Notes: generated from the letters alone by a model not told the origin. A DNA stretch of 62,018 nt from Paracidovorax konjaci (GCF_900112675.1 NZ_FOMQ01000020.1:1-62018); one strand, 5' to 3'; shown: positions 7,124 to 15,541, counted from the stretch's first letter. Translations and numbers: made by a program.

Positions 7124-8488
7124 TCATTCCGGGCCGTGGTCTTTCTGTGGGGCTTCGGCACCGCCGGCCTGCGCGGCGGCGGCCGCTGCCGCGCGCAGCT
7201 TGTCCTTCTTGCTCGGGCGCTTCCCCTTGACGCCGCCGGTGCCGGGCGGAAGCTTGCCGGCCCGCGGGGCGGCATCCGGCGCGGCACCAAGTGCCTGCCC
7301 GTCGCCGCCCGCCGGCGGCGTGGCCAGCGCCACCTCGAAGCCCGCGATCTGCTCGACCGGCAGCGACAGCAGGCCCTGTCGCCGGGCGATCAGCTGCCAG
7401 TGCGGTGCGGCGCCGGGCGTGACGAAGCTCACCGCCGCGCCGCTGGCGCCCGCCCGGCCCGTGCGGCCGATGCGGTGCACGTAGTCGGCCGCCGCGCGCG
7501 GAAGATCGTAGTTGACCACCGCCGGCAGGCCGGCGATGTCGATGCCGCGCGCCGCGAGGTCCGTGGTCACCAGCACCTGCCAGCGCTCGTCCTTGAATTC
7601 CTGCAGCACCTGCCGCCGCGTGCCCTGGCTCAGGCCGCCGTGGAAAGGCGACGCGTAGATGCCCGCCTTGTAGAGCTTCTCGGCCACGTGCTCGGCGGCG
7701 TATTGCGTGGCCACGAACACCAGCACGCGGGTCCAGCCGGCTTCTTCCTTCACGAGGTGCCTGAGCAATTGCGTGCGCCGGTTGTCTTCCACCGCGATGG
7801 CCCGCTGGGCGATGTCGGGCGCGGTGCCCGGTTCCTGCGGGATGTCGATGCGCAGCGGATCGCGCAGCAGGCCCTCGGCCAGCGCGGCCACGCCGTCCGG
7901 GAAGGTCGCGGAAAAAAGCAGGTTCTGGCGATGCGCCGGCAACAGCGCCAGCACGCGCTGCAGTTCCTCGGCGAACCCCAGGTCCAGCAGCCGGTCCGCC
8001 TCGTCCAGCACCAGGGTTCGCACCCACGCCAGCGACAGGGCGTTGTGTTCCACCAGGTCCAGCAGCCGGCCGGGCGTCGCCACCACCACATCGGCGCCGC
8101 CGCGCAGCGCCATCATCTGCGGGTTGATGGAGACGCCGCCGTAGGCCAGGGCGATCTTCAGCCGCCGCGCCGGCAGGTGCCGGGCCAGTTCGCCCAGCAC
8201 GCCGGCCACCTGCACGGCCAGCTCGCGCGTGGGCACGAGCACCAGGGCGCGCACGCGGCGGAGCGTATCGCCCTGTCCGGCCCCGGGGCCCCCGGGCAGC
8301 AACTGCTGCAGCAGCGGCAGGCCGAACGCCACCGTCTTGCCCGAGCCCGTCTGCGCGCAGCCCCGCAGGTCGCGTCCCTGCAGCACGGCCGGAATGGCCT
8401 CGGCCTGGACTGGCGTGGGCGCGGTGAAGCCCTGGGCATCGGCGGCTTGGACGAGGGCGGGCGAGAGGCCGAGAGCGGCAAAGGGCAT
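7124..8488 (-). CDS. DEAD-box ATP-dependent RNA helicase (RhlE-like)
   Basis: A 454-residue RNA helicase that uses ATP to open short RNA duplexes, for example in ribosome assembly or RNA decay. Motifs are in order: the Q-motif region GFTAPTPVQAEAIP, AQTGSGKT (Walker A), PTRELAVQV, TPGRLLDLV, LDEADRLLDLGF (DEAD), SATFPDG, then in the second lobe TDLAARGIDIAGL and HRIGRTGRAG. The C-terminal tail is basic and Ala-rich (KGKRPSKKDKLR), as in RhlE proteins, and probably helps bind RNA. The ATG at 8488 is chosen because the family starts MPFAALGLSP. An upstream extension in the same frame has no homologous character. Confidence 0.9.
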   Translation of the reverse strand: MPFAALGLSPALVQAADAQGFTAPTPVQAEAIPAVLQGRDLRGCAQTGSGKTVAFGLPLLQQLLPGGPGAGQGDTLRRVRALVLVPTRELAVQVAGVLGELARHLPARRLKIALAYGGVSINPQMMALRGGADVVVATPGRLLDLVEHNALSLAWVRTLVLDEADRLLDLGFAEELQRVLALLPAHRQNLLFSATFPDGVAALAEGLLRDPLRIDIPQEPGTAPDIAQRAIAVEDNRRTQLLRHLVKEEAGWTRVLVFVATQYAAEHVAEKLYKAGIYASPFHGGLSQGTRRQVLQEFKDERWQVLVTTDLAARGIDIAGLPAVVNYDLPRAAADYVHRIGRTGRAGASGAAVSFVTPGAAPHWQLIARRQGLLSLPVEQIAGFEVALATPPAGGDGQALGAAPDAAPRAGKLPPGTGGVKGKRPSKKDKLRAAAAAAAQAGGAEAPQKDHGPE

Positions 8489-8661
8489 GGCGGGCACGAG
8501 AGGGACGCGGCACGCGCGCGGCGCGCGCTTTCCCGCTGGAAAGAAGAAAGGCGCGATTGTGCGGTAAGCCCCGGGCCGCCCGGATAATCCGGCCTGTTTC
8601 ACCCCGAGATCGAGCCTGCGATGCCGCCCATTCCCTCCCACCGGCCTGACCGGAGCCCGCC

Positions 8662-9027
8662 ATGCGCATGAGCCAGCCGGGCGGGCTCGTCTACTCCACC
8701 GACTCCGGCCGCATGTGCCCTGCCTGCCGCCGGCCGGCCGCGCAGTGCGCCTGCGCCGCCCTGCGGGCCTCGGCCGTGCCGGCGGGCGACGGCACCGTGC
8801 GCGTCTCGCGCGAGACCAAGGGCCGCGGCGGCAAGGCCGTGACGCTGGTGAAGGGCGCTGCGCTGCCGGCGGCCGAACTGGCGCAGCTGGGCAAACAGCT
8901 CAAGGCGGCCTGCGGTTCGGGCGGCACCGTCAAGGACGGCGTGATCGAGGTGCAGGGCGACCATGTGGAGCGCGTGGTGCAGGCGCTCCAATCGCTGGGC
9001 CACAAGGCCAAGCGCGCAGGCGGGTGA
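8662..9027 (+). CDS. yciH: Translation initiation factor SUI1 homologue YciH
   Basis: A 121-residue bacterial homologue of eIF1/SUI1. The N-terminal part contains the short Cys pattern MCPACRRPAAQCAC, and the C-terminal half has the SUI1 fold with VSRETKGRGGKAVTLVKG and LKAACGSGGTVKDGVIEVQG, the usual YciH core. In E. coli YciH affects initiation fidelity and stress responses. It diverges from the helicase gene and is followed closely by the DUF3820 gene. A GATAAT box (8582-8587) upstream could be its -10. Confidence 0.9.
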   Translation: MRMSQPGGLVYSTDSGRMCPACRRPAAQCACAALRASAVPAGDGTVRVSRETKGRGGKAVTLVKGAALPAAELAQLGKQLKAACGSGGTVKDGVIEVQGDHVERVVQALQSLGHKAKRAGG

Positions 9028-9037
9028 GGGCAGGCGC

Positions 9038-9259
9038 ATGGACACCGCGCAACTGGAGCGCCTGCTCACCGTCACCATGCCCTACGGGAAGCACAAAGGC
9101 ACGCCGATCGCCGACTTGCCGGGCAATTACCTGAACTGGTTCGCGCGCGAAGGCTTCCCGCCCGGCGATATCGGCCGCCTGCTGGCGCTGATGCACGAGA
9201 TCGACTACAACGGCCTGTCGGACCTGCTCGCACCGCTGCGCGCGCAACGGCGCGGCTGA
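9038..9259 (+). CDS. DUF3820 family protein
   Basis: A 73-residue protein with the family signature MPYGKHKGTPIADLPGNYLN near the N-terminus, followed by REGFPPGDIGRLLALMHEID. Proteins of this family (called QCR/YpeB-like) are small, related to a domain found beside exonucleases, and have no proven role. It lies 10 bp after yciH on the same strand and so is probably cotranscribed. Confidence 0.8.
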   Translation: MDTAQLERLLTVTMPYGKHKGTPIADLPGNYLNWFAREGFPPGDIGRLLALMHEIDYNGLSDLLAPLRAQRRG

Positions 9260-9269
9260 TGCCATCGCC

Positions 9270-9689
9270 TCAGTGGCCGCGGCCTGGATCCCGGGCCTCC
9301 GCGAAATCCGGCAGGCGCCCCAGCATGCCGCGGAAGAGTTGGCGCGCCACGCCGTGCGCCGCCTGCTGCAGGCCGTGCGCCACCTCGGGCGTGAAGAGTC
9401 GGCCGGTGTGCTCGCCCCACAGCCGCACCCAGGCCGCGAAATGCGCGGGCGCCACGCCCTGCAGCGGCCGGTGGCTCGCCATCACGTTGCCCCGGTAGCT
9501 GCGCGCCCCCAGGGCCACCGTGCTCCAGAAGTCGACCATGCGGGCCAGGTGCGCATCCCAGCGGTCCTGCAGCGCCGCCTCGAACACCGGGCCCAGCAGC
9601 GGGTCGCGGCGCACGTCGGCGTAGAAGCGGTGCACCAGCCGGGTGATGCTGTCGGTGTCGGGCGTGGCGAGGAGGCGGTCGCTGGGCAT
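9270..9689 (-). CDS. Group III truncated haemoglobin
   Basis: A 139-residue single-domain globin of the group III truncated type. The N-terminal block ITRLVHRFYADVRRDPLLGP, then DRWDAHLARMVDFWSTV, and HFAAWVRLWGEHTGRLF containing the likely proximal His, are in the family order. Such globins bind O2 or NO through haem and are linked to nitrosative stress. It lies 30 bp downstream of ytfE on the same strand and probably forms an operon with it under NsrR, which is encoded divergently. The neighbourhood supports a role in NO detoxification. Confidence 0.9.
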   Translation of the reverse strand: MPSDRLLATPDTDSITRLVHRFYADVRRDPLLGPVFEAALQDRWDAHLARMVDFWSTVALGARSYRGNVMASHRPLQGVAPAHFAAWVRLWGEHTGRLFTPEVAHGLQQAAHGVARQLFRGMLGRLPDFAEARDPGRGH

Positions 9690-9719
9690 GGGATCGGGGT
9701 TCTCGGAAAGGATGGTCGA

Positions 9720-10466
9720 TCAGCCGCAGGCGCAGCCCGTGGAGCCGCAGCCCTGCGTTGGCCGGGAGGCGGGCTGCGCCGCGTCGAACCGCGGGAACAG
9801 CACATTGTTCTCCAGGTGGATGTGGTCGATGAGGTCGTCGCGGAACTGCGCAAGGCCCGCATAGAGCGCGCGCCACGTATTGCACGCGCCGTCGGGCGGC
9901 GCCATGTGGTGCGTCATGCCGTCGATGAGTTCGAGCGTCTCGCCGTGGTCGGTGTGCTCGGCGCGCATCATCGCGATGGGCGCGCCAGCGAAGGAGCCGT
10001 CTCCGGCGGCGAGCAGCGGGAACAGCACGCGTTCTTCCTTGAGCATGTGCGAGAGCAGCTCGCCCTGCGCGGATTCGAGCACGTCGCCCAGGCCTGCGGG
10101 CACCAGCGGGTGGTCGCGGTGCACGGCCTCCACGCGGCGCGCCATGCGGATCAGCTCGGGCAACTGCATGCGGTGCACCTCGTGGAAGCGCGTGACGATG
10201 TGCTCGATCAGTGCGCGGGTGGGCTGCTGCGGATCGGGCTCGGCGCCGCTTCGCTGCAGTGCGGCGAGTTCATCGACCAGCGCGGCGAGGTCCAGGCCCT
10301 TGTCGGCGGCGGCCTGCGCGAGGCTGGCCTGTCCGCCGCAGCAGAAATCCAGCTTCAGGCGGCGGAACACCGCCGTGGCGCCGGGCAATTGCACGGCGAT
10401 CTGGCCCAGGGACTGGCGGGCGTCCACCGCAGGGGTGGGCAGGGGGTCGGGAAGGCGGGCGTTCAT
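9720..10466 (-). CDS. ytfE: Iron-sulfur cluster repair protein YtfE (RIC)
   Basis: A 248-residue di-iron protein that repairs Fe-S clusters damaged by nitric oxide. The N-terminal ScdA domain has the LDFCCGG motif (about residues 40-46). The hemerythrin-like part follows with His residues in ALIEHIVTRFHEVHR, LLSHMLKEERVLFP, MMRAEHTDHGE and LIDHIHLENNVLFPRF. The C-terminus carries an extra short Cys/Gly tail (GCGSTGCACG) after the usual family end. It reads away from nsrR, with a dyad (10483-10499) between them. The globin gene follows on the same strand. Confidence 0.92.
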   Translation of the reverse strand: MNARLPDPLPTPAVDARQSLGQIAVQLPGATAVFRRLKLDFCCGGQASLAQAAADKGLDLAALVDELAALQRSGAEPDPQQPTRALIEHIVTRFHEVHRMQLPELIRMARRVEAVHRDHPLVPAGLGDVLESAQGELLSHMLKEERVLFPLLAAGDGSFAGAPIAMMRAEHTDHGETLELIDGMTHHMAPPDGACNTWRALYAGLAQFRDDLIDHIHLENNVLFPRFDAAQPASRPTQGCGSTGCACG

Positions 10467-10482
10467 CGTGGGCTCCTTGAAG

Positions 10483-10499
10483 ATTCATCAGTCATGAAT
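10483..10499. promoter_or_regulatory. Putative NsrR operator between ytfE and nsrR
   Basis: ATTCAT-N5-ATGAAT, an exact inverted repeat with the spacing known for NsrR sites (half-sites related to ATGCAT). It lies 17 bp from the ytfE start and 57 bp from nsrR, where it could repress both. Role inferred from position and family knowledge. Confidence 0.6.
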
Positions 10500-10555
10500 A
10501 TTTGCAATAAGATGCCCGGCTTCAGACCGATCCGGATTGATCCAACGCAAGCCCC

Positions 10556-11065
10556 ATGCGCCTCACCCAGTGGACCGACTACGCCCTGCGCGTGCTGATG
10601 TACTGCGCGGCCAGCGAGGGGCGCGCGCAGCCCGTGACCATCACCGAGATAGCGGCGCAGCACGGCATCTCCCGCAGCCACCTCATGAAGATCGTGCAGC
10701 AGCTGTCCGCGCAGGGCCTTTTGGGCACCACGCGCGGGCGGGGCGGGGGGCTGCGCCTGGGCGCGCCGGCCGCGCAGATCCGCCTGGGCGACGTGGTCCG
10801 GCTCACCGAGACGGATTTCGACATGGTGGAGTGCTTCGATCCGGCGATGAACCGGTGCCGCCTGACCGGCCACTGCCGGCTGCGGGGCGTGCTTTCGGAG
10901 GCCACGCAGAGCTACCTCGCGGTGCTGGACGGGGTCACGCTGGCCGATCTCGTCGCGCGCCCGGCGCCCACCGTCGCTGCGCCCACGGGGCGCCGCCGCG
11001 CGGCAGCCCTGGCCCCGGCACCAGTGCCGGGGCTGCCGTCACCCGCACCGCTGGCACTGCCCTGA
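10556..11065 (+). CDS. nsrR: NO-sensing Rrf2 family repressor NsrR
   Basis: A 169-residue Rrf2-type regulator. The N-terminus MRLTQWTDYALRVLMYCA and the winged helix ITEIAAQHGISRSHLMKIVQ are those of NsrR. The three cluster cysteines are Cys93, Cys101 and Cys107 (VECFDPAMNRCRLTGHC). NsrR carries an Fe-S cluster that NO destroys, which releases repression of NO-detoxifying genes. Here the obvious targets are the divergent ytfE and globin genes. The last 30 residues are Pro/Ala-rich and beyond the normal NsrR end. Confidence 0.92.
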   Translation: MRLTQWTDYALRVLMYCAASEGRAQPVTITEIAAQHGISRSHLMKIVQQLSAQGLLGTTRGRGGGLRLGAPAAQIRLGDVVRLTETDFDMVECFDPAMNRCRLTGHCRLRGVLSEATQSYLAVLDGVTLADLVARPAPTVAAPTGRRRAAALAPAPVPGLPSPAPLALP

Positions 11066-11094
11066 TGCTGCGGCCCGGTTCTGAGAGGCTTTCA

Positions 11095-11144
11095 GGCTCC
11101 ATGCCGGCGTATCCATTGGTTTGTTTGCTATTTTTTCGATAGCT
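11095..11144 (+). repeat. Dispersed TTTGCTAT repeat, copy A
   Basis: GGCTCCATGCCGGCGTATCC, then ATTGG, TTTGCTAT, and after a short A/T stretch the partly inverted ATAGC. It lies between the convergent ends of nsrR and argP and could act as a two-way terminator. Confidence 0.7.
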
Positions 11145-12081
11145 TGCGAGCGCTGGCGGCGCGCGGCTTCCGGCCAGTGCCCAGCCAGGCGCTGGCGGCC
11201 GACATCACGCACTGCGTGAGCCGCTCCAGCCCCGCCTGGGCCGATCGCGGGTGGGCCCAGTAGAGCGTCACGTCCATGCCGGTGCCGGGCAGCATCTCCA
11301 CGAGCGTGCCGGCCGCGAGCTGCTCCTCGATGAGCACGGTGGGGTGCATGCCCCAGCCGATACCCATCTCGCAGCTGCGCAGGAAGCCCTGGTTGGACGG
11401 CAGGAAGTGGCGCGGCGGATGGCGCCGCGAGGCCAGGCCCTGGCGCTGCAGCCACTGGTCCTGCAGGCGGTCCTTGCGGCTGTAGACCATCATCGGCGCG
11501 CCGGCCAGGGACTCGGGCGTGACGCCGCCGCCCGCCGTGCCGAAGTGCTGCCGCACGAAGCCGGGGCTGGCCGCGGCCACGTAGTGCATGGTGCCCAGGG
11601 GCCAGCTGTTGCAGCCCGCGATGGTGCCGGCCGTGGCGGTGACGGCGGCGATCACCTCGCCCTCGCGCAGCCGCTGCGCGGTGTGCTCCTGGTCGTCGAT
11701 GCGCACGTCCAGCAGCTCGTTGCCGCCCGCCGTGAAGGCGGCCATGGCGTCCATGAACCAGGTGGAGAGGGAATCGTCGTTCACGGCCAGCTTGAGCGTG
11801 GGCGCGGGCGCCAGTGCGTCGGGCACCAGCGCCGGGTGCGCGCGCCGCAGCTCGTTCTCCAGCAGCGCCACCTGCTCCAGGTGCAGGCAGAGCCGCCGGC
11901 CGGCCTCGGTGCCGGTGCAGGGCGTTCCGCGCTGCACGAGCACCTGGCCGGCGCGCTCCTCCAACTGCTTCACCCGCTGGGAAATCGCGGACGGCGTGAC
12001 GTGCAGCCGCCGCGCGGCGCGCTCGAAGCTGCCCTCGCGCACCACGGCTGCGAGGGCTTCCAGGCCGGCGTAGTCGAGCAT
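11128..12081 (-). CDS. argP: LysR family regulator ArgP (IciA)
   Basis: A 317-residue LysR-type activator. The helix-turn-helix is at residues 1-60 (LDYAGLEALAAVVREGSFER, then TPSAISQRVKQLE). The effector domain includes the ArgP-typical LKLAVNDDSLSTWFMDAM. ArgP senses lysine and arginine and controls the exporter ArgO, which is encoded divergently here, 70 bp away. The start at 12081 fits the family (MLDYAGLEAL). A frame extension upstream would run into the promoter region. The dispersed repeat copy A overlaps its last few codons. Confidence 0.9.
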   Translation of the reverse strand: MLDYAGLEALAAVVREGSFERAARRLHVTPSAISQRVKQLEERAGQVLVQRGTPCTGTEAGRRLCLHLEQVALLENELRRAHPALVPDALAPAPTLKLAVNDDSLSTWFMDAMAAFTAGGNELLDVRIDDQEHTAQRLREGEVIAAVTATAGTIAGCNSWPLGTMHYVAAASPGFVRQHFGTAGGGVTPESLAGAPMMVYSRKDRLQDQWLQRQGLASRRHPPRHFLPSNQGFLRSCEMGIGWGMHPTVLIEEQLAAGTLVEMLPGTGMDVTLYWAHPRSAQAGLERLTQCVMSAASAWLGTGRKPRAASARKLSKK

Positions 12082-12151
12082 GAAGTAATGCTTAATATTG
12101 ATTAGAGAGTTTAAGTTTACATAATTTTTACGACCACCCAGAATCGGTCGC
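12082..12151. promoter_or_regulatory. argP-argO divergent promoter region
   Basis: A 70-bp AT-rich gap between the two starts, markedly unlike the surroundings. It contains several T-N11-A spaced half-sites of the LysR type (for example around TTAATATTGATTAG). It most likely holds both promoters and the ArgP site. Confidence 0.5.
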
Positions 12152-12823
12152 ATGTGGGCTCTCTTCTCCTCCTTCTCGTTCGGTTCCCCGTGGCTGGCCG
12201 GCGGCGCCTCCGCCGCCTGGGTGGCCGGTTTCACGGTCTGCCTGTCGCTGATCGTCTCCATCGGCGCGCAGAACGCCTACGTGCTGCGCCAGGCCGTCGC
12301 CGGCCGCCACGTGCGGGTCTGCGTGGCGCTGTGCGTGCTGGCGGATGCGGTGTTGATCGGGGCAGGGGTGGCGGGCCTCGCACGCCTGCTGGAGAGCGCC
12401 CCGGGCCTGGGCCGGGCGCTCACCATGGGCGGTGCCGTCTTCCTGCTGGCCTACGGCCTGTTCGCCTGGCACCGCGCGCTGTTTGGCGCCGGCGCGGGCC
12501 TGCAGTCGGACCGGGGCCGCGCACGGCAGGGCCTGCTGGGCGTGGTGGGCACGCTGGCGGCCATCACGCTGCTGAACCCGCACACCTACCTGGACACGGT
12601 GGTGCTGGTGGGCTCCATCGGCGCGCGGCAGGAGGGGGCGTTGAAATGGGTGTTCGTGGCCGGATCGGCGTCGGCCAGCCTGCTGTGGTTCGTGCTGCTG
12701 GCGTTCGCGGGTCGGCGGCTGCAGGCGGTGTTCGCCCGGGCCCTGGCCTGGCGCCTGATGGACGGCATCACCGGCGCCATCATGCTGGGACTGTCGTTCT
12801 GGCTGTGGCGCGGGCTGGCATGA
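12152..12823 (+). CDS. argO: LysE/ArgO family amino acid exporter
   Basis: A 223-residue inner membrane protein with six predicted transmembrane segments. The conserved LysE motif is SIGAQNAYVLRQAV near residues 36-50, and NPHTYLDTVVLVGSIG occurs in the second half, as in ArgO and LysE. It exports excess arginine, lysine or toxic analogues. It is divergent from argP, the regulator expected to control it. A terminator-type hairpin overlaps the base just after its stop codon. Confidence 0.9.
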   Translation: MWALFSSFSFGSPWLAGGASAAWVAGFTVCLSLIVSIGAQNAYVLRQAVAGRHVRVCVALCVLADAVLIGAGVAGLARLLESAPGLGRALTMGGAVFLLAYGLFAWHRALFGAGAGLQSDRGRARQGLLGVVGTLAAITLLNPHTYLDTVVLVGSIGARQEGALKWVFVAGSASASLLWFVLLAFAGRRLQAVFARALAWRLMDGITGAIMLGLSFWLWRGLA

Positions 12824-12845
12824 AAAAAGCGCCGCAGGGCGGCGC
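12823..12845 (-). terminator. Terminator of metQ
   Basis: GCGCCGC (12829-12835) pairs with GCGGCGC (12839-12845) around AGG. The minus strand then reads into a run of six T. It serves metQ and abuts the stop codon of argO, which comes from the other direction. Confidence 0.75.
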
Positions 12846-12893
12846 TGGCGTGCGGCTGGCGGGGCGCAGGCGCGAAGGCCTGCGCGGCGGGGC

Positions 12894-13682
12894 TCAGAAC
12901 GCGGGCACGACGGCGCCCTGGTACTTTTCCTGGATGAACTTCTTCACTTCGGGCGTGTGCAGCGCCTTCACCAGCTTGGCGATGGCGGGGTCGTTGGCGC
13001 GGTCGGCGCGTGCGGCGACGAAGTTGGCATAGGGCGAATCGCTGCCTTCGATGAAGAGGGCGTCCTTGGTGGGATTGAGCTTGGCCTCGATCGCATAGTT
13101 GGTGTTGATCAGGGCCAGGTCCACGTCCTGCAGCGCGCGGGGCAGCAGGGCGGCTTCCAGTTCGCGGAACTTGAGCTTCTTGGGGTTCTTGACGATGTCG
13201 ATCGGCGTGGCCGTGATGTTCTTCGGATCCTTGAGCTGGATGAGGCCCTGCTTTTGCAGGAGCACCAGCGCGCGGCCGGCGTTGGACGGATCGTTCGGGA
13301 TCGCGATGGTGGCGCCATCCTTCAGCTCGCTCACGGCCTTGATCTTCTTCGAGTAGGCGCCGAAGGGCTCCACGTGCACCTTGCCGTCCGGTACGGCCAC
13401 GATGCTGCTCTTGCGGTCCTTGTTGTAGCTGTCCAGGTAGGGCTGGTGCTGGAAGAAGTTGGCGTCGAGCTGCTTGTCTTCCACCGCCGCGTTGGGCTGG
13501 ATGTAGTCGCTGAATTCACGCACCTGCAGGTCCACGCCCTGGGCCTTGAGCTGGGGCTTCACGAAGTTCAGGATCTCGGCATGCGGCACGGCGGACGCGG
13601 CCACCTTGAGGACGGTGTCGGCGGCATGGGCGGACACGGCGAGTGCGGCGATGGCCAGGACGGACAGGGCTTTTTTCAGCAT
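12894..13682 (-). CDS. metQ: MetQ/NlpA family substrate-binding protein
   Basis: A 262-residue periplasmic binding protein of methionine ABC importers. A signal peptide (MLKKALSVLAIAALAVSAHA) is followed by VLKVAASAVPHAEILNFVKP and the family block LDANFFQHQPYLDSYN, then TIAIPNDPSNAGRALVLLQK. The signal peptide has no lipobox cysteine, so the protein is probably free in the periplasm and not lipid-anchored. No metN or metI gene is adjacent, so the ATPase and permease must be elsewhere if it works in an importer. Single gene with its own terminator. Confidence 0.85.
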   Translation of the reverse strand: MLKKALSVLAIAALAVSAHAADTVLKVAASAVPHAEILNFVKPQLKAQGVDLQVREFSDYIQPNAAVEDKQLDANFFQHQPYLDSYNKDRKSSIVAVPDGKVHVEPFGAYSKKIKAVSELKDGATIAIPNDPSNAGRALVLLQKQGLIQLKDPKNITATPIDIVKNPKKLKFRELEAALLPRALQDVDLALINTNYAIEAKLNPTKDALFIEGSDSPYANFVAARADRANDPAIAKLVKALHTPEVKKFIQEKYQGAVVPAF

Positions 13683-13870
13683 CGGAAACGGCTTTCTTCG
13701 ATCGGTTCGGGCAAGGACACGGAGGTCCGGTTCAGGGGGCTGCCGGAGCGATCCGGCACTTGCCACCCATGGCCGCGAAGTCTAGGTAGTTTCCCGTGGG
13801 CTCACCACGTTTTTATCGTCATACCCATATAACGACCGTCACCCTTATGCGGTGGTGTTGAGGGTAAAAG

Positions 13871-13920
13871 GGCTCCATGCCGCCGGATCCATTCAATAGT
13901 TTGCTATATAAATAATAGCG
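13871..13920 (+). repeat. Dispersed TTTGCTAT repeat, copy B
   Basis: GGCTCCATGCCGCCGGATCC, ATTCAATAG, TTTGCTAT, then A/T and ATAGC. It lies just downstream of the serB 3' end, between serB and the metQ promoter region. Confidence 0.75.
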
Positions 13921-13938
13921 AACATTCTTGCCGCAGCG

Positions 13939-14652
13939 TCAGCGCAGCACTTCCAGCAGCCGGTCGAGGCCGCCCGTGTTGATCGCCACCTTGGCCTGCG
14001 CGCGCACGGCCGGCTTGGCATGGAAGGCCACCGACAGGCCGGCCGCGCCCATCATGGGCAGGTCGTTGGCGCCGTCGCCCACGGCGATCGCCTGGGCGGG
14101 CGAGATGCCCAGCAGCGAGGCCACCTCCAGCAGCGTGCGGCGCTTCTCGGCGCCGTCGCAGATGTCGCCCCAGGGCTGGTCGACCATGCGGCCGGTGAGC
14201 CGGCCGTCCTCGATCTCCAGCACGTTGGCGCGTGCGAGGTCGATCCCCAGCCCGGAGCGCACGCGGTCCGAGAAGAACGTGAAGCCGCCGGAGACCAGCA
14301 GCGTGGTGAGCCCCGCGGCCCGGGCCGCGTCGATGAGCGCCTGCGCGCCGGGGTTGAAGCGCAGGCGGTCGCGGAACACGCTCTCCATGTGCGCCACGTC
14401 CACGCCCTTGAGCAGCGCCACGCGCTGGCGCAGGCTTTCCTTGTAGTCGGTGATGAGGCCCTGCATGGCGGCTTCGGTGATGGCCGCCACCTCGGCCTTG
14501 CGGCCCGCCGCATCCGCGATCTCGTCCACGCATTCGATGTTGATCAGCGTCGAGTCCATGTCGAACGCGATCAGCTTGAAATCGCTGAGTCGGAGCGGGG
14601 GCTCGATGCCCTGCAGGACGAGGCCGGGGGCGAATTCGGTGGCGTGTGGCAT
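13939..14652 (-). CDS. serB: Phosphoserine phosphatase SerB
   Basis: A 237-residue HAD-superfamily phosphatase that makes serine from phosphoserine, the last step of serine synthesis. Motif I is IAFDMDSTLIN, with the nucleophilic Asp and the acid Asp. The cap region ECVDEIADAAG, motif II LLVSGGFTFF, the Lys in AEKRRTL and motif III AVGDGANDLPMM follow in order. The ATG at 14652 (MPHATEF) is preferred over one 42 bp upstream because the family begins there. Its 3' end is followed by repeat copy B. Confidence 0.92.
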   Translation of the reverse strand: MPHATEFAPGLVLQGIEPPLRLSDFKLIAFDMDSTLINIECVDEIADAAGRKAEVAAITEAAMQGLITDYKESLRQRVALLKGVDVAHMESVFRDRLRFNPGAQALIDAARAAGLTTLLVSGGFTFFSDRVRSGLGIDLARANVLEIEDGRLTGRMVDQPWGDICDGAEKRRTLLEVASLLGISPAQAIAVGDGANDLPMMGAAGLSVAFHAKPAVRAQAKVAINTGGLDRLLEVLR

Positions 14653-14772
14653 ACGGAGAAAGCGGCGTGGAAATGTGGAGGAACGGAGAGACAAGGGGCC
14701 CGGCCGTGGCCGGAAAAGCCGGCATCTTAGAACGTGGCGGCGGCCCGCGGAGCGCCGCGCCGCCAGGGGGCT

Positions 14773-15432
14773 TCAGGGCTGCTGCAGGTACAGCCGGTCC
14801 GACCACGTGGCCAGCCACTCGGGCTTGAAGGCCACGAACACCGCGCAGAGCATGCCCGTCACCACGGCATCGCCCCAGGCCATGAGCCAGCGCGCCACCA
14901 TGGACAGCTCCGGGCCGACCCCCGGCAGCGCATGCCCGCTCCAGTGCGCCAGCGTGCCGGCCGCGAACATGCACAGCGCCGTGCCGATGAAGGCGCGGCC
15001 CAGCACGTAGACGAAGAGCTGCGTGCCGGTCAGCCGGCGCAGCAGCGCGCCCAGCAGCAGCGCCAGCGTGGCCGGCACCACGCCCTGCCACGCGGCCAGG
15101 CCCAGCGCGTCGCTCCACGCCAGCGTGGGCGAGAGCAGGGCGGCCGCCGCGGCCACGGCCACCAGCGCGGGCACCGCCAGCGGCCACCCGAGCATCAGCA
15201 CGGCGAGGCAGGAGCCGGACATCTGCAGCTGCAGCGGCATCCGGTGCAGCGTGGGCAAGGCCCAGAGCCAGGGCAGGAAGACCAGCATGGCCAGCAAAGG
15301 CGTGAGCAGCGGGGAGGCCTGCGCGGTGCCGGTGCTGGCGCCCGGCGCAGGCCGCGCCGCGAGCAGCCGCCAGGGGCGGGTGGCGAACGCGGCAGCGAGG
15401 GCGAGAAGGACGATGGCGGCTTCGATGGGCAT
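14773..15432 (-). CDS. CbiM-like energy-coupling-factor permease family membrane protein
   Basis: A 219-residue hydrophobic protein with six or so membrane helices. The C-terminal block WGDAVVTGMLCAVFVAFKPE followed by WLATWSDRLYL is the end typical of a CbiM/NikM-related family found alone in many Proteobacteria. In metal ECF transporters CbiM-type proteins form the substrate-binding membrane part. No ATPase or partner is adjacent, so the substrate and even transport activity are open. It lies between serB and mfd on the same strand. Confidence 0.6.
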   Translation of the reverse strand: MPIEAAIVLLALAAAFATRPWRLLAARPAPGASTGTAQASPLLTPLLAMLVFLPWLWALPTLHRMPLQLQMSGSCLAVLMLGWPLAVPALVAVAAAAALLSPTLAWSDALGLAAWQGVVPATLALLLGALLRRLTGTQLFVYVLGRAFIGTALCMFAAGTLAHWSGHALPGVGPELSMVARWLMAWGDAVVTGMLCAVFVAFKPEWLATWSDRLYLQQP

Positions 15433-15541
15433 GGCGGACGCAACGGCGCAAAAAGGGCGGACCGGCGCGGGGGCCAGGCCCTTGCGCGCCCGGCACCTGG
15501 CCCCGGCAATCCGCGTGCCCGCGCGGGGCGCCCGCCGGCCG

